The notes under the pieces were generated by a model, which saw only the letters and a program-made list of their open reading frames with translations, was not told the origin of the DNA and did not search any database. This document shows, piece after piece, positions 8,730-17,074 of a stretch of DNA of 64,000 nt. The position numbers were made by a program, and so were the translations under genes. The stretch lies in the NCBI GenBank assembly GCA_900470155.1, contig UBZT01000019.1, positions 118,076-182,075 on the forward strand, in the 5' to 3' direction. The stretch is from Hyphomicrobiales bacterium (GTDB lineage: Bacteria; Pseudomonadota; Alphaproteobacteria; Rhizobiales; Rhizobiaceae). Positions within the stretch are counted from its first letter, which is position 1. Each line of letters opens with the position of its first letter.

Positions 8730-9944
8730 ATGTCCATCACCTCTGAAACCCAGGCCTTCGTATCCGCTCCCGCCGATACTGGCGCCCGCTCCCGGAAGCT
8801 GACGCTGCTGGCGCTGGCGCTCGGCAGCTTTGCGATCGGCACGTCCGAATTTGCCAGCATGGGCATCATTCAGCTTTTCTCCGAAAGCCTCGGCATCAGC
8901 GTCCCCGATGCCACCCACGCCATCGAGGCTTATGCTTTCGGTGTTGTCCTCGGCGCTCCCCTGGTGACACTGGTCGCCGCCCGGTTCAACCGCCGTACGC
9001 TGCTTCTTGGCCTCATGGCTCTCTTCGTCGCCGGCAACGTGCTCTCGGCGTTTGCGTCCAACCTCGGCTTCCTGATGCTCGCCCGCTTCATCAGCGGTCT
9101 GCCGCAAGGCGCTTATTTTGGCGCCGGTGCAGTGGTCGCTTCTTACATCGTCGGCTCTGGCCAGGCCGGCAAGGCCTTCGCCATCGTCATGACCGGCCTG
9201 ACCGTCGCCACCATCGTCGGCTCGCCGCTCGCCACCTTCCTTGGTCAGACCGTCGGCTGGCGCGAAACCTATCTCGCGGTCGCCGCCTTTTCGCTGCTGT
9301 CCTTCGGCGCGATCTGGCAGTGGGTTCCGCGCACCAAAGCACTTGACGGGGTCCCGGTCATCCAGGAACTCTCGTCGCTGCGCAAGGCTTCTGTCTGGGG
9401 TGTGATGCTCGTTGCCGCCCTCGGTGTCGCCAGCATCTTTGCCGTCTACACCTTCATCGCTCCCATGGTCACCGACACTGTGCGCCTCGCCCCGGAAATG
9501 ATCCCGGTTGCACTCACCCTGTTTGGTATCGGCATGACAGCGGGCAATATCTATGGTGGCAAGCTTGCTGACCGCTATCCGGCCCGCGGCATCGTCATCG
9601 GCTTCGGCAGCGCCCTGGTGATCATGGCCACCCTCGCCGTCGGCGGCTCCAACCCGATCGTCTTTTTCTCTGCCATGTTCGGTGTCGGCGCCGCGATGAT
9701 GGCTGCAATCCCGACCATCCAGGTTCGCCTCACCAACTTTGCCCCCGAAGCCCCAAGCCTGATGGGCGCAATGAACCTCGCCTCGCTCAATGTCGCCAAT
9801 GCTGTCGGCGCCGCAGCCGGTGGCGCCACCATCGCCGCAGGTTACGGTCTGCTCTCCGCTGTCTGGGCCGGTTTTGCGCTGACCTTGATCGGCCTCGTGA
9901 TCTTCGGCCTCACCCTTCGAAGCAAGGAAAAGGCCACCGCATGA
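8730..9944 (+). CDS. MFS transporter, DHA1 type
   Basis: 404 residues with about twelve hydrophobic helices. The start ATG is followed by a short polar tail and the first helix (LALALGSFAIGTSEFASMGI). The motif between helices 2 and 3 (APLVTLVAARFNRRTLLLG) and the GxSGLPQGAYFG-type sequence in helix 4 match the AraJ/YdhP drug or sugar efflux group. It would export a small molecule across the inner membrane using the proton gradient. The divergent LysR gene at 7565-8500 is the likely regulator. Substrate unknown. Confidence 0.92.
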   Translation: MSITSETQAFVSAPADTGARSRKLTLLALALGSFAIGTSEFASMGIIQLFSESLGISVPDATHAIEAYAFGVVLGAPLVTLVAARFNRRTLLLGLMALFVAGNVLSAFASNLGFLMLARFISGLPQGAYFGAGAVVASYIVGSGQAGKAFAIVMTGLTVATIVGSPLATFLGQTVGWRETYLAVAAFSLLSFGAIWQWVPRTKALDGVPVIQELSSLRKASVWGVMLVAALGVASIFAVYTFIAPMVTDTVRLAPEMIPVALTLFGIGMTAGNIYGGKLADRYPARGIVIGFGSALVIMATLAVGGSNPIVFFSAMFGVGAAMMAAIPTIQVRLTNFAPEAPSLMGAMNLASLNVANAVGAAAGGATIAAGYGLLSAVWAGFALTLIGLVIFGLTLRSKEKATA

Positions 9945-10112
9945 ACAACCTACTCAATTCTTGATCTTTCGGCGCCCTACTCCGTCGGTGGGGCGCTGAC
10001 AACTGTTTCAGACTTCGGCAATGCTGTCCGTCGCTAAGCTATTGAAGGGATACGAAACGCCGGCCCGTTGGTCGAAGGACAAAGCGCTGGATATCCGAGA
10101 CCATTCAACTGC

Positions 10113-11375
10113 TTAATACACCTGCTCCGCGGCTCTCTGTAGCAAACGAGCCCGACTTGATATCACCTTGCAAATGGCGCTCAGGATAGGATGCCTGATC
10201 CCCTCGTCTGCCAACTCTGCAGCAAGTGCATCGGCCTCAATCACAATCCTTTCCGCCATTTGGGCAAGATCGCGAAGAAGTACGCGCTGAGAAGATTTGG
10301 TTTCGGGCACCAATGTCGTCCAATGCTTCAGCTGGATCGTGTCGGGCACATCGCGGCCGCCAATCTTCATTGCGAGCCTCTTTGACAAGCGGGGATAAAC
10401 GGCCGTGCAAACGACATCATAGATCGGTGCCAGATCCGGTGCATCGGAGCCGTAAAGCAGGGCGTAGTTCTTGCCGTGAGCATCGGCGTTGCCCACGAGA
10501 TAATGGAAGATCAGCATTCGGATGAACTGTAACCGATCCGCGACAGGTCTCGAGCAGGCCTGGTCGATAAGTGCGAGGGACCGCTCCGTTCCCGGTCCGC
10601 CCTCGGCCTCATACTTCAGCTCCGGCGGTACGCTAAGGGCCTGGCAAAAGTCTTCCTGGTGTAAGCGCTCAATGATGCCGCCTGCAGCCTTCGTCCGATC
10701 ATAACGTTCAACCAGGAGAAAGGCAGTCGCCCCGTCTAGGCGTATCTCGACATGGGGTACCGGCAGCTTGAGGCGGGCAGCCAGCCGCATACAGAAATAC
10801 TCGTTCTCCACTGTGCCTTCCAGCGCCTGGATGACCGGTTTCAAGATATGGGTCGTTGGTCGACCATCTCTCGCCAAGGCAATGGAATCTCCATCGACAA
10901 TGACCGCCAGTTTATCCTGCGCGCCGGCGAGCGATAGGCGAATGCCCTCGTCTCCACCAAGCAAAGGCCGGGTCCGCAGCCTGCTTAGAATTTCATCAAG
11001 ACGTTCCGAAGTGAGAATTTCGGCTTGGGACTGGCCAGAAGGTGGGGGCGCCGTGCCGGTAGGATAGAGTGACAAGGCACCTGCGCACTCGCCCCCGATA
11101 ACTTCCAGTAGCCCGAAGGCATTGCCTGCCGATAAGCCTAACGCCCCAGCGAGGCGTTGCCGCGCGCCATCGTCCGGCAAGAGACCGGAGAAAAACGGTC
11201 GCACCACATGATCACCAAATGGCTCTTCTCGCAGAGGCATTGAGAACGAGATTGCCCGCGACTTCTGGTCCAGAAGATACGCGTCGTCATAGGTGAAGGT
11301 GAGCAGGCCGTCGTCCAGCCGGCCGAGTACGCCAGCCTTGGTGTCGCGAAAATAGACGTCCAATACGCGGGTCAT
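10113..11375 (-). CDS. hipA: HipA-family serine/threonine kinase toxin
   Basis: 420 residues, usual length for HipA. The N-terminal subdomain (VYFRDTKAGVLGR, FFSGLLPDDGARQRLA) is followed by the kinase core: glycine-rich SLAGAQDKLAV, the lysine strand THILKP, the catalytic GNADAHGKNYALL and the metal-binding LAPIYDVVCTA. In E. coli HipA phosphorylates glutamyl-tRNA synthetase and causes growth arrest; the target here is inferred. The start codon overlaps the stop of the antitoxin gene by 4 bp, so the two are translated together. All key residues look intact. Confidence 0.93.
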   Translation of the reverse strand: MTRVLDVYFRDTKAGVLGRLDDGLLTFTYDDAYLLDQKSRAISFSMPLREEPFGDHVVRPFFSGLLPDDGARQRLAGALGLSAGNAFGLLEVIGGECAGALSLYPTGTAPPPSGQSQAEILTSERLDEILSRLRTRPLLGGDEGIRLSLAGAQDKLAVIVDGDSIALARDGRPTTHILKPVIQALEGTVENEYFCMRLAARLKLPVPHVEIRLDGATAFLLVERYDRTKAAGGIIERLHQEDFCQALSVPPELKYEAEGGPGTERSLALIDQACSRPVADRLQFIRMLIFHYLVGNADAHGKNYALLYGSDAPDLAPIYDVVCTAVYPRLSKRLAMKIGGRDVPDTIQLKHWTTLVPETKSSQRVLLRDLAQMAERIVIEADALAAELADEGIRHPILSAICKVISSRARLLQRAAEQVY

Positions 11376-11599
11376 GATCGCGAGCCCTGGCGACGCCCGA
11401 CCGAAACAACGAGGCCAAGACCGGCCAAGACTTGCATCGCACGGCCAATCTGGCAGCTCTCTTTGCCGGCCTCGAGTTCACGCAGGAAACGGACGCCTAC
11501 ACCAATCAGCCCGGCGAGTTGCTCCTGGGTTAAACCTTGCTGTTTGCGCTCCTGACGGATCAGCATGCCGAGGCTTTTCGTATCTTTGATCTTTTCCAT
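11372..11599 (-). CDS. hipB: HipB-type antitoxin, XRE helix-turn-helix
   Basis: 75 residues from ATG 11599, chosen because AGGGG lies just upstream on the minus strand and because extending further would run through the operator. The protein is a single helix-turn-helix (LGMLIRQERKQQGLTQEQLA, then GVGVRFLRELEAGKESCQIG) with a short hydrophobic tail. HipB dimers bind HipA and repress their own operon. A matching inverted repeat sits directly upstream of the start. The overlap with hipA is ATGA. Confidence 0.9.
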   Translation of the reverse strand: MEKIKDTKSLGMLIRQERKQQGLTQEQLAGLIGVGVRFLRELEAGKESCQIGRAMQVLAGLGLVVSVGRRQGSRS

Positions 11600-11600
11600 A

Positions 11601-11670
11601 ATCACCCCTATCGGGATGATTATATCACCAGACGGCATAAAGGGAAGTCAAAAGAACCGATCGGGATGAT
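11601..11670 (-). promoter_or_regulatory. hipBA operator region with repeated sites
   Basis: An imperfect 20-bp inverted repeat (11601-11620; ATCA-CCCC half pairing with GGGA-TGAT, 8 of 10 pairs) touches the hipB start. An exact 11-bp copy, ATCGGGATGAT, occurs at 11610-11620 and again at 11660-11670, 50 bp apart. HipB of E. coli binds several operators of this general plan, so these are the likely autoregulatory sites. Binding itself is inferred. Confidence 0.55.
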
Positions 11671-11836
11671 GTCAGGATTATCGGCACCAACGGACCGAAA
11701 TAGACCCGCTCAGGATGAAACTGCAGCGCAAGACTTACCCTGGTGCTCACTGGGCGGGAATAGGAGTGGACGTTTAACAAATGGTATTGCCGCAGCGGCG
11801 AGCTTTTGGGGCTAGGCTTAGGTCCCCAGATTTCAA

Positions 11837-12635
11837 ATGAAGCATCAAGACATGCTGATGGTGGCCCAAGCTCTCACGCGGGCAGAGGTGGGCTGGATCC
11901 GCCAGCATCCCGAGCTCCTGAAGAAGGTTCAGCCAATCGAAGGGCTGATCGCGCCGGAGCAGATAGACTTTGCGGCGCGTGACTGGCACGGCGCCTGCGA
12001 CGCATTCCACCGGCATGCTGCCAATCGCTCGAAGGAAATCCAGCGTGTCCTGCGTGTCCATCGCGATCCGTTCGAGCCGATCATGGTGGTCCTCGACGCA
12101 GACAGCCCACTGTCGGAATACCGCAAGATCACAGATGAGATCCTGAAGCGCATGCCGGATGAACATCGTTATCCTCGGGCAGCAGCCGAAGCGGTCCGCT
12201 CTTTCCTTTTGCTGCGCCTCGGCCTGCATCTTGGGCTTCGACAAAAGAACCTTCGACAGCTTCGCTTGTGCCCGCGCGGGCATTTTCCGACATCGGAGCG
12301 GCGGCACCCTGTTCGCCAAGACGGTGAAGACAACCAGTCTGGACGCGGCATACGATTCCACCAAATTCTATGAAGCTTGGCGAAGCGTGATCCAACGCTA
12401 TGGAATCTACAACCCTTACACCGGCCGCGGCGCGATCAAACTCCCGCACGGACCGCATAATCTGCGGGATATTCTGGCAACGCGTATCCTCAAGCAGACC
12501 GGATCCTACGAGCAGGCCAGTTATGCCATCCAGGACACACCGGATGTCGTTCAGCAGCACTACGGCCGATTCCTGCCGCAGGACAAGGCGGCGCTTGCGG
12601 CGAAAATCCTCAATCAGGTTTGGGAAGCCGCATAG
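11837..12635 (+). pseudogene. Tyrosine recombinase (phage-type integrase), internally deleted and frameshifted
   Basis: The first frame (from 11837) encodes the core-binding region and the first catalytic arginine motif (LRLGLHLGLRQKNLRQL). Near 12295 the coding sense jumps to another frame that carries the second half: GTLFAKTVKTTSLDAAYDS, then the HxxR box (HGPHNLRD) and the tyrosine (QQHYGRFLPQDKA), ending at 12635. The stretch between the two catalytic halves is much shorter than in intact members, so a deletion fused them out of frame. The enzyme cannot work. Its 3' end is 80 bp from a tRNA-like repeat, the usual target of such recombinases. Confidence 0.8.
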
Positions 12636-12662
12636 CCACTCGATGAATGGCTGATCCACATC

Positions 12663-12702
12663 GCCCATGCAGATGCAAACCAAGCCCCGCATTTGCATGG
12701 GC
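12663..12702. repeat. Inverted repeat downstream of the recombinase remnant
   Basis: GCCCATGCAGAT (12663-12674) pairs with ATTTGCATGGGC (12691-12702), 11 of 12 positions, with a 16-base loop. There is no T-run, so it is not a clear terminator. It lies between the recombinase remnant and a tRNA-like sequence and could be part of an old attachment site. Confidence 0.4.
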
Positions 12703-12714
12703 CGTGCCGGTCGT

Positions 12715-12763
12715 CTCCGCCTTGACGGGACTCGAACCAGCGACCCGGAATTCTAAAGGCTTA
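12715..12763 (-). repeat. tRNA 3'-end-like sequence, copy 1
   Basis: Read on the minus strand the block contains GGGTCGCTGGTTCGAGTCCC, which resembles the variable region and T-arm of a tRNA, followed by GTCAAGG. No full cloverleaf can be drawn. Degenerate copies occur at 13536, 17014, 32238 and 47370, all in the same orientation. It overlaps the end of the vapC-like gene and follows a recombinase remnant, so it may be an old attachment scar. Confidence 0.5.
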
Positions 12764-13180
12764 GGCGACCCAAGGGTTGAGCACTTTCAATCCGGCGGCC
12801 TCAAATGGGCTTGTATCTCGCGTGGCGACAGTGAGATGGTTCTCTGCTGCCGTGGCAGCAATGTATCCATCAGCCTTGCCGATCGCCTTTCCGGATATTC
12901 TGCCGCCGGCCATCAGCTCTGCGTAGAATTGCGAGGTACCTACATTAAAAGGCAGAATGCGCCCGTCAAAGATCGGAAGAACTTCACCTTCAAGGCGATC
13001 GCTGAGAATTGTTTGGCGCTTCCCTGCAGGCATTGAGGCAATTCCGAAACGAAGTTCGGCAATTGAAATTGCGGAAATAAATAGTGTTTCGACGGCTTGT
13101 GCATCAAGCCAAGTCAGCACACAAGTATCAGGTGCCGGCTTCCAAGGCTCAGATATTACATTAGTATCTAGCAAGATCAT
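12761..13180 (-). CDS. PIN-domain toxin, VapC/FitB type
   Basis: 139 residues spanning one PIN domain. Acidic residues of the nuclease site are visible in LLDTNVISE, ISIAELRFG and GKADGYIAATA, with a fourth in TVATRDTSPFE. The closing LKVLNPW is typical of the FitB branch. Such toxins cut tRNA or rRNA when the antitoxin is lost. The start overlaps the antitoxin stop by 4 bp. The 3' end runs into a tRNA-like repeat, and a second copy of that repeat lies beyond the antitoxin, so the module is bracketed. Confidence 0.9.
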   Translation of the reverse strand: MILLDTNVISEPWKPAPDTCVLTWLDAQAVETLFISAISIAELRFGIASMPAGKRQTILSDRLEGEVLPIFDGRILPFNVGTSQFYAELMAGGRISGKAIGKADGYIAATAAENHLTVATRDTSPFEAAGLKVLNPWVA

Positions 13181-13431
13181 TCGAAAGTCATCGGTTCTGC
13201 CGGTGTCCCGTCACGCTTTTGTTGCAGCGCTTCCACGTCACTGTTTGACAATTCGGCGTCACGGCCAATGGCCGCGAGCAATGATCCGAGTTTCACGCGT
13301 CCAGATGGACGAACAGCGGCTTCAAGAATGTCACGAATTTCGGCTTCGGTACTACGGCCGTGGTGAGCTGCTCTTGCGCGTAACGCCCGATGAGTTTCGT
13401 CAGAGATGTTGCGAATTGTCACCGCTGCCAT
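13177..13431 (-). CDS. FitA/VapB-type ribbon-helix-helix antitoxin
   Basis: 84 residues from ATG 13431, where the conserved start MAAVTIRNISDETHRALRA begins; the longer upstream frame looks like non-coding sequence. The N-terminal ribbon-helix-helix (residues 1-45, with HGRSTEAEIRDILEAAV) binds DNA, and the C-terminal tail (about 50-84) would wrap the PIN toxin encoded next. The 4-bp overlap with the toxin gene is the normal arrangement. A perfect palindrome at 13458-13467 is the probable operator. Confidence 0.88.
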   Translation of the reverse strand: MAAVTIRNISDETHRALRARAAHHGRSTEAEIRDILEAAVRPSGRVKLGSLLAAIGRDAELSNSDVEALQQKRDGTPAEPMTFE

Positions 13432-13457
13432 TGACCCGATCCAATCTATATTTTGCA

Positions 13458-13467
13458 GTGATATCAC
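13458..13467. promoter_or_regulatory. Palindrome GTGATATCAC upstream of the vapBC-like pair
   Basis: A perfect 10-bp palindrome 27 bp upstream of the antitoxin start. Ribbon-helix-helix antitoxins of the FitA type bind short inverted repeats in their own promoters, so this is a candidate operator. Function is inferred from position only. Confidence 0.4.
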
Positions 13468-13535
13468 GTTAACAGAAATGATAGCATTTTTCAAGTCGTG
13501 CTGTGAGAAAGAAATGTGGCCTTGTAACGCGTTCT

Positions 13536-13578
13536 TCGCCTTGATGGGAACAGAACCGAAGACCCTTAGATTGCAGGC
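13536..13578 (-). repeat. tRNA 3'-end-like sequence, copy 2
   Basis: The plus-strand text GCCTTGATGGGAACAGAACC parallels GCCTTGACGGGACTCGAACC of copy 1 (12715). It lies upstream of the vapBC-like genes, so copies 1 and 2 form direct repeats about 820 bp apart around the toxin-antitoxin module. Confidence 0.45.
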
Positions 13579-13629
13579 ACCTCAATTGCTCAGTCACGCC
13601 TCTGCCTCCAACCCCATCCCATCCAATTG

Positions 13630-13800
13630 ATGAAGCTATTTGGCGACAAACCGTCGTCGCCATTTCGCGCAACCAGCGATGTGCCGGGTCGGCATCCAGG
13701 CAAGGAGGCCATATCGCCGATTTCACGATCTGCGCTTTGCGGACGGGAAGGTGGATCGAAGTTGGCAATACCCATTTCAGTTCTCCTTCGGCCACTGTTG
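13630..13800 (-). pseudogene. Possible C-terminal remnant of a LysR gene
   Basis: On the minus strand the frame reads VAEGELKWVLPTSIHLPVRK and then CLDADPAHRWLREMATTV. The DPAHRWLRE ending is common at the C-terminus of LysR regulators. No N-terminal part and no natural stop is present; the frame runs on into the tRNA-like block. The remaining bases between 13800 and the next LysR gene hold nothing else I can recognise. Confidence 0.4.
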
Positions 13801-13904
13801 GCCGTTCGGAAAACGCGTGGGCTCAAGGAATGACCGGCTCCCCATCGGCTCATGCGCCCGGTATGCAACACCACTCATGCGACGCGGCAAGAATGCACCC
13901 CGCG

Positions 13905-14804
13905 CTACGTCACCGCGATTCGTTGAACAAAATCCAGGAAAGCCCGCACCTTGGCCGGCGGCATGTGGCGTGATGGATGATAGGCATAAAGTGGAAACCG
14001 CTCGCCGGACCATTCCGTCAGGATCGTCGTGAGCGCCCCGCTCTCAAGCCACTCGTCGAGACCGATGGCAAAGCTCTGGAATATGCCTTGCCCCGCGAGA
14101 CAGGCCGCGACGGCAGCGGAGGGATCGTCCATGACCAACCGCCCTGCCACCTTGATCTCGATGGCGCCGTTATCCCCGTGGAATTCCCAGGGGAACGGCC
14201 GCCCGGTCTGCGGGTCGCGAAAGAGGATGCAATCGTGGTGCATCAGGTCGTGGGGCGTGGCTGGAACGCCGTGACGGTCGAGATAGCCTGGGGCGGCACA
14301 GGTCAGCACCGGTACGTCCAGCAGTTTGCGTGCGATCAGCGACGATTCGTCCGGCGGACCGAAACGCACGGCGACATCCGCGCCGCTCATCATCTCTTCG
14401 CGATAGTTGCTGGTGGCCAGATCGAGCGTCAGGGCGGGATAGCGCGCCAGAAATTCACCGATCCTCGGCGCCAGCACCATGCGCGCGAACCAGGGATCGA
14501 TCGAAACCCTAAGCCGCCCGCCGACGAATGCCGCCGAACCGGCGGCTTCGGAGGCCGCTTCCTCCAGCCCGGCCAGCAACGGCATGATCCTGGCATGGAA
14601 GCGGGCGCCCTCTTCCGTCAGCGTAACCTCACGCGGATTGCGGTCGAACAATCTGACGCCGACGCGTTGTTCGAGCCGCGCTACCGCACGACTGACCCCC
14701 GATGGCGTGAGGCCGAGAACATCCGCGGCCCGCACGAAATTGCCCGCTTCCGTCACCGCCCCGAAAACGCCGACCCCGGTCAGCAGCCGCGTGTCGAAAC
14801 TCAT
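13905..14804 (-). CDS. LysR-family transcriptional regulator
   Basis: 299 residues from the ATG that gives MSFDTRLLTGVGVF; an ATG six codons earlier is also possible. The helix-turn-helix (about residues 18-60; FVRAADVLGLTPSGVSRAVA) is followed by the substrate-binding fold (about 90-290, including RVSIDPWFARMVLAPRIGEF). It is divergent from the NmrA-family gene at 15059 and the aldo/keto reductase at 16015, which it probably regulates. A broken open frame lies between them. Confidence 0.92.
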   Translation of the reverse strand: MSFDTRLLTGVGVFGAVTEAGNFVRAADVLGLTPSGVSRAVARLEQRVGVRLFDRNPREVTLTEEGARFHARIMPLLAGLEEAASEAAGSAAFVGGRLRVSIDPWFARMVLAPRIGEFLARYPALTLDLATSNYREEMMSGADVAVRFGPPDESSLIARKLLDVPVLTCAAPGYLDRHGVPATPHDLMHHDCILFRDPQTGRPFPWEFHGDNGAIEIKVAGRLVMDDPSAAVAACLAGQGIFQSFAIGLDEWLESGALTTILTEWSGERFPLYAYHPSRHMPPAKVRAFLDFVQRIAVT

Positions 14805-14882
14805 GCCCTCTCTCCGTCGCAAGATCGGTCTTCGCCGCCTGTCTCGTCATGATGATTTGAAGTCATCTTATCTTTGATTTTA

Positions 14883-15025
14883 ATGCGCGTGAATCATCTT
14901 TCTTCGTCCCGTAGGTACTTCCTCAGCGCCGCCGGCGCCAGCGGCGTGCCGGAACCGCAGAAATCTCCGGCCTTGCAGAGCTCTACAGCACATTCGGGCG
15001 CGGCCTCTACGACGGCCTCGCCTGA
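14883..15025 (+). pseudogene. Remnant of a Tat-exported protein gene
   Basis: The ATG at 14883 begins a peptide with a twin-arginine signal (SSRRYFLSAAGASGV). Around 14945-14955 the sense moves to another frame that reads GTAEISGLAELYSTFGRGLY and stops at 15025. Start and end of one protein therefore seem joined by a large deletion. The mature family is not recognisable. It sits between the LysR gene and the NmrA-family gene, where a target enzyme would be expected. Confidence 0.35.
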
Positions 15026-15058
15026 TCCATTCCCGACCTCAACACCAGGAGACATATC

Positions 15059-15940
15059 ATGTATGCGATTGCAGGAATTACCGGCAAGGTCGGCGGCGCG
15101 CTGGCGAAAGCTCTGATCGAAGCTGGCGAGCCGGTCCGTGCGGTGCTGCGCGATCCCGCCAAGGCGGAAATCTGGCGCAAGCGCGGTTGCGAAATCGCCT
15201 TTGCCGACATGGGCGACGCGACGCAGCTTGCCACCGCGTTCAAGGGCGCCAAGGGCGTCTTCATCCTGCCGCCGTCGGAATTCGATCCGGCGCCCGGCTA
15301 TCCGGAAGCGGCAAAACAGAATGAGGTTCTGACGACCGCTCTACTTGCCGCCCGCCCCGAAAGGGTCGTCTGCCTCTCCACCGTCGGCGCCGACGCGGAA
15401 GTCGACAATCTCTTGAGCCAGCGGACGATGCTGGAAGAAGCCCTCGGCGAGCTCGATCTTCCCGTGACCTTCCTGCGGCCTGGCTGGTTCATGGAAAATG
15501 CGGCCTGGGACGTGGCCTCGGCGCGCGACGAAGGCGTGCTGCACAGCTTCCTCCAACCTGCCGACAAGACCTTCGCCATGGTGTCGACACAGGATATCGG
15601 CCGGCTTGCCGCAGATCTGATCCGCGAGCAATGGATCGGCAAACGGGTGGTGGAACTGGAAGGCCCGGCTCGGGTCTCACCCAATGATCTCGCAGAGGCT
15701 TTCGCGTCGGTGCTCGGGCATCCGGTGCGGGTTGAGATCGTCCCTCGTGCAAGCTGGGAGGACCTGTTCCGTGCCCAGGGTACGCGTCACCCGCAGCCGC
15801 GCATGCGTATGCTCGACGGTTTCAACGAAGGCTGGATCGACTTCAAAGCCGGCGGCAGAAACCGTGTCTGGGGCACGACGTCACTTGAGCAGGTGATCGA
15901 AGCGCTGGTCCGGCAGGCGGCGGCGAGCGAGACTGCCTGA
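15059..15940 (+). CDS. NmrA-like NAD(P)-binding oxidoreductase
   Basis: 293 residues with a Rossmann fold. The N-terminus MYAIAGITGKVGGALAKAL carries a GxTGxVG nucleotide-binding motif, and the middle has the SDR-a5/NmrA features RVVCLSTVGAD and TFLRPGWFMENAAWD. The family includes redox sensors and NAD(P)H-quinone or azo reductases; the catalytic YxxxK of classical SDRs is not evident. An AGGAGA ribosome site lies just upstream. It precedes an aldo/keto reductase gene and is opposite a LysR gene. Confidence 0.87.
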   Translation: MYAIAGITGKVGGALAKALIEAGEPVRAVLRDPAKAEIWRKRGCEIAFADMGDATQLATAFKGAKGVFILPPSEFDPAPGYPEAAKQNEVLTTALLAARPERVVCLSTVGADAEVDNLLSQRTMLEEALGELDLPVTFLRPGWFMENAAWDVASARDEGVLHSFLQPADKTFAMVSTQDIGRLAADLIREQWIGKRVVELEGPARVSPNDLAEAFASVLGHPVRVEIVPRASWEDLFRAQGTRHPQPRMRMLDGFNEGWIDFKAGGRNRVWGTTSLEQVIEALVRQAAASETA

Positions 15941-16014
15941 GCCCGCCGGGAGACCGGGCGGCGGAGGGCGTCTGCCTCAACCGCCGCGTCCCTCGCAACT
16001 CGAAAGGAATGATC

Positions 16015-16845
16015 ATGGAAACGATTGAGACTCACGGTGTCGCGATCCCCCGGCTAGGACTGGGGACTTTCCGGATGCCGGGCGATGTCACCAGACCTGT
16101 GGTCGAAAGCGGGCTTGAACTCGGCTTTCGCCACATCGATACCGCCGCCATGTACGACAATGAAGCCGCCGTCGGCTCAGCGCTCGCGGCCTCCGGCATA
16201 AACCGCGCGGACCTCTTCGTCACCACTAAGGTCTGGCACGATAAGCTCTCCCCCGATGCCTTGCGCCGGTCCTTCGACACGAGCCTCGGCAAGCTTCGCC
16301 TCGACCATATCGATCTCTTCCTCGTGCATTGGCCATCGGCGAACATGAACATGAGCGCAACGCTGGACGCGATCACCGAACTGAAAGAGGAAGGGTTGGC
16401 GCGCGCCATCGGCGTCTGCAACTTCAACCTGCCCATGATCCAGCACGCGATCGAGGATATCGGCGCGCCCATCGCCGTTCATCAAGTGGAATATCATCCG
16501 TTTCTGTCGCAGACGCCGATGCTGGACTACCTTCGCCGCAAGGGAATTGCGATGACCGCCTATGCGCCGCTTGCGCAGGGCCGGGCGGCACAGGATCCCG
16601 TTCTCGCCAGGATCGGCGAGAAGCACCGCGCCACCGCAGCCCAGATCGCCATAGCCTGGCTTCTGGATCAGGAAAACGTGATCGCTATCCCCAAAACCGC
16701 TCGCCCCTCGAGCCAGCGAGCCAATCTCGATGCGCTCAACATTCACCTCGACGACGAGGACCGCGCGGCTATCGCGGCCCTGCCGAAGACTCTGCGCTAC
16801 GTTGACCCGCCTTTTGCTCCAGACTGGGAGGCTGCAACGCTCTGA
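16015..16845 (+). CDS. Aldo/keto reductase, 2,5-diketogluconate reductase type
   Basis: 276 residues from ATG 16015, preferred over 16009 because GAAAGGA is spaced well from it. The TIM-barrel family marks are intact: IPRLGLGTFRMPG, catalytic Asp and Tyr in FRHIDTAAMYDNE, Lys in VTTKVWHDKL, His in FLVHWPSAN, and the NADPH site (IPKTARPSSQRANLDAL). It would reduce an aldehyde or ketone with NADPH. It lies 75 bp after the NmrA-family gene and probably belongs to the same transcription unit. Confidence 0.92.
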   Translation: METIETHGVAIPRLGLGTFRMPGDVTRPVVESGLELGFRHIDTAAMYDNEAAVGSALAASGINRADLFVTTKVWHDKLSPDALRRSFDTSLGKLRLDHIDLFLVHWPSANMNMSATLDAITELKEEGLARAIGVCNFNLPMIQHAIEDIGAPIAVHQVEYHPFLSQTPMLDYLRRKGIAMTAYAPLAQGRAAQDPVLARIGEKHRATAAQIAIAWLLDQENVIAIPKTARPSSQRANLDALNIHLDDEDRAAIAALPKTLRYVDPPFAPDWEAATL

Positions 16846-17013
16846 AATGCAGGTCTTTAATTTCGGGATAGGTTCGAGGATACCCCTCGATTTGGCCAAG
16901 CGACGTCCGCATGTTGGAGCCGAAGCTATTGGTGGAACGACCGAAATACCGGCGCGAATGCGTCGTCGAGCATGGGCCTCCGTGTTCATCGAGCACAATA
17001 CCCAACCGACATC

Positions 17014-17059
17014 ATCGCCGTGAAGGGATCTGAACCTGCGACCCTGTCCCTTGCAGTGC
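17014..17059 (-). repeat. tRNA 3'-end-like sequence, copy 3
   Basis: GCCGTGAAGGGATCTGAACCT followed by GCGACCC matches the layout of the other copies; the minus strand reads GGGTCGCAGGTTCAGATCCC. It lies in the 229-bp gap between the aldo/keto reductase and a LysR gene. The rest of that gap shows no gene. Confidence 0.45.
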
Positions 17060-17074
17060 TATTCTTACTGGCTA

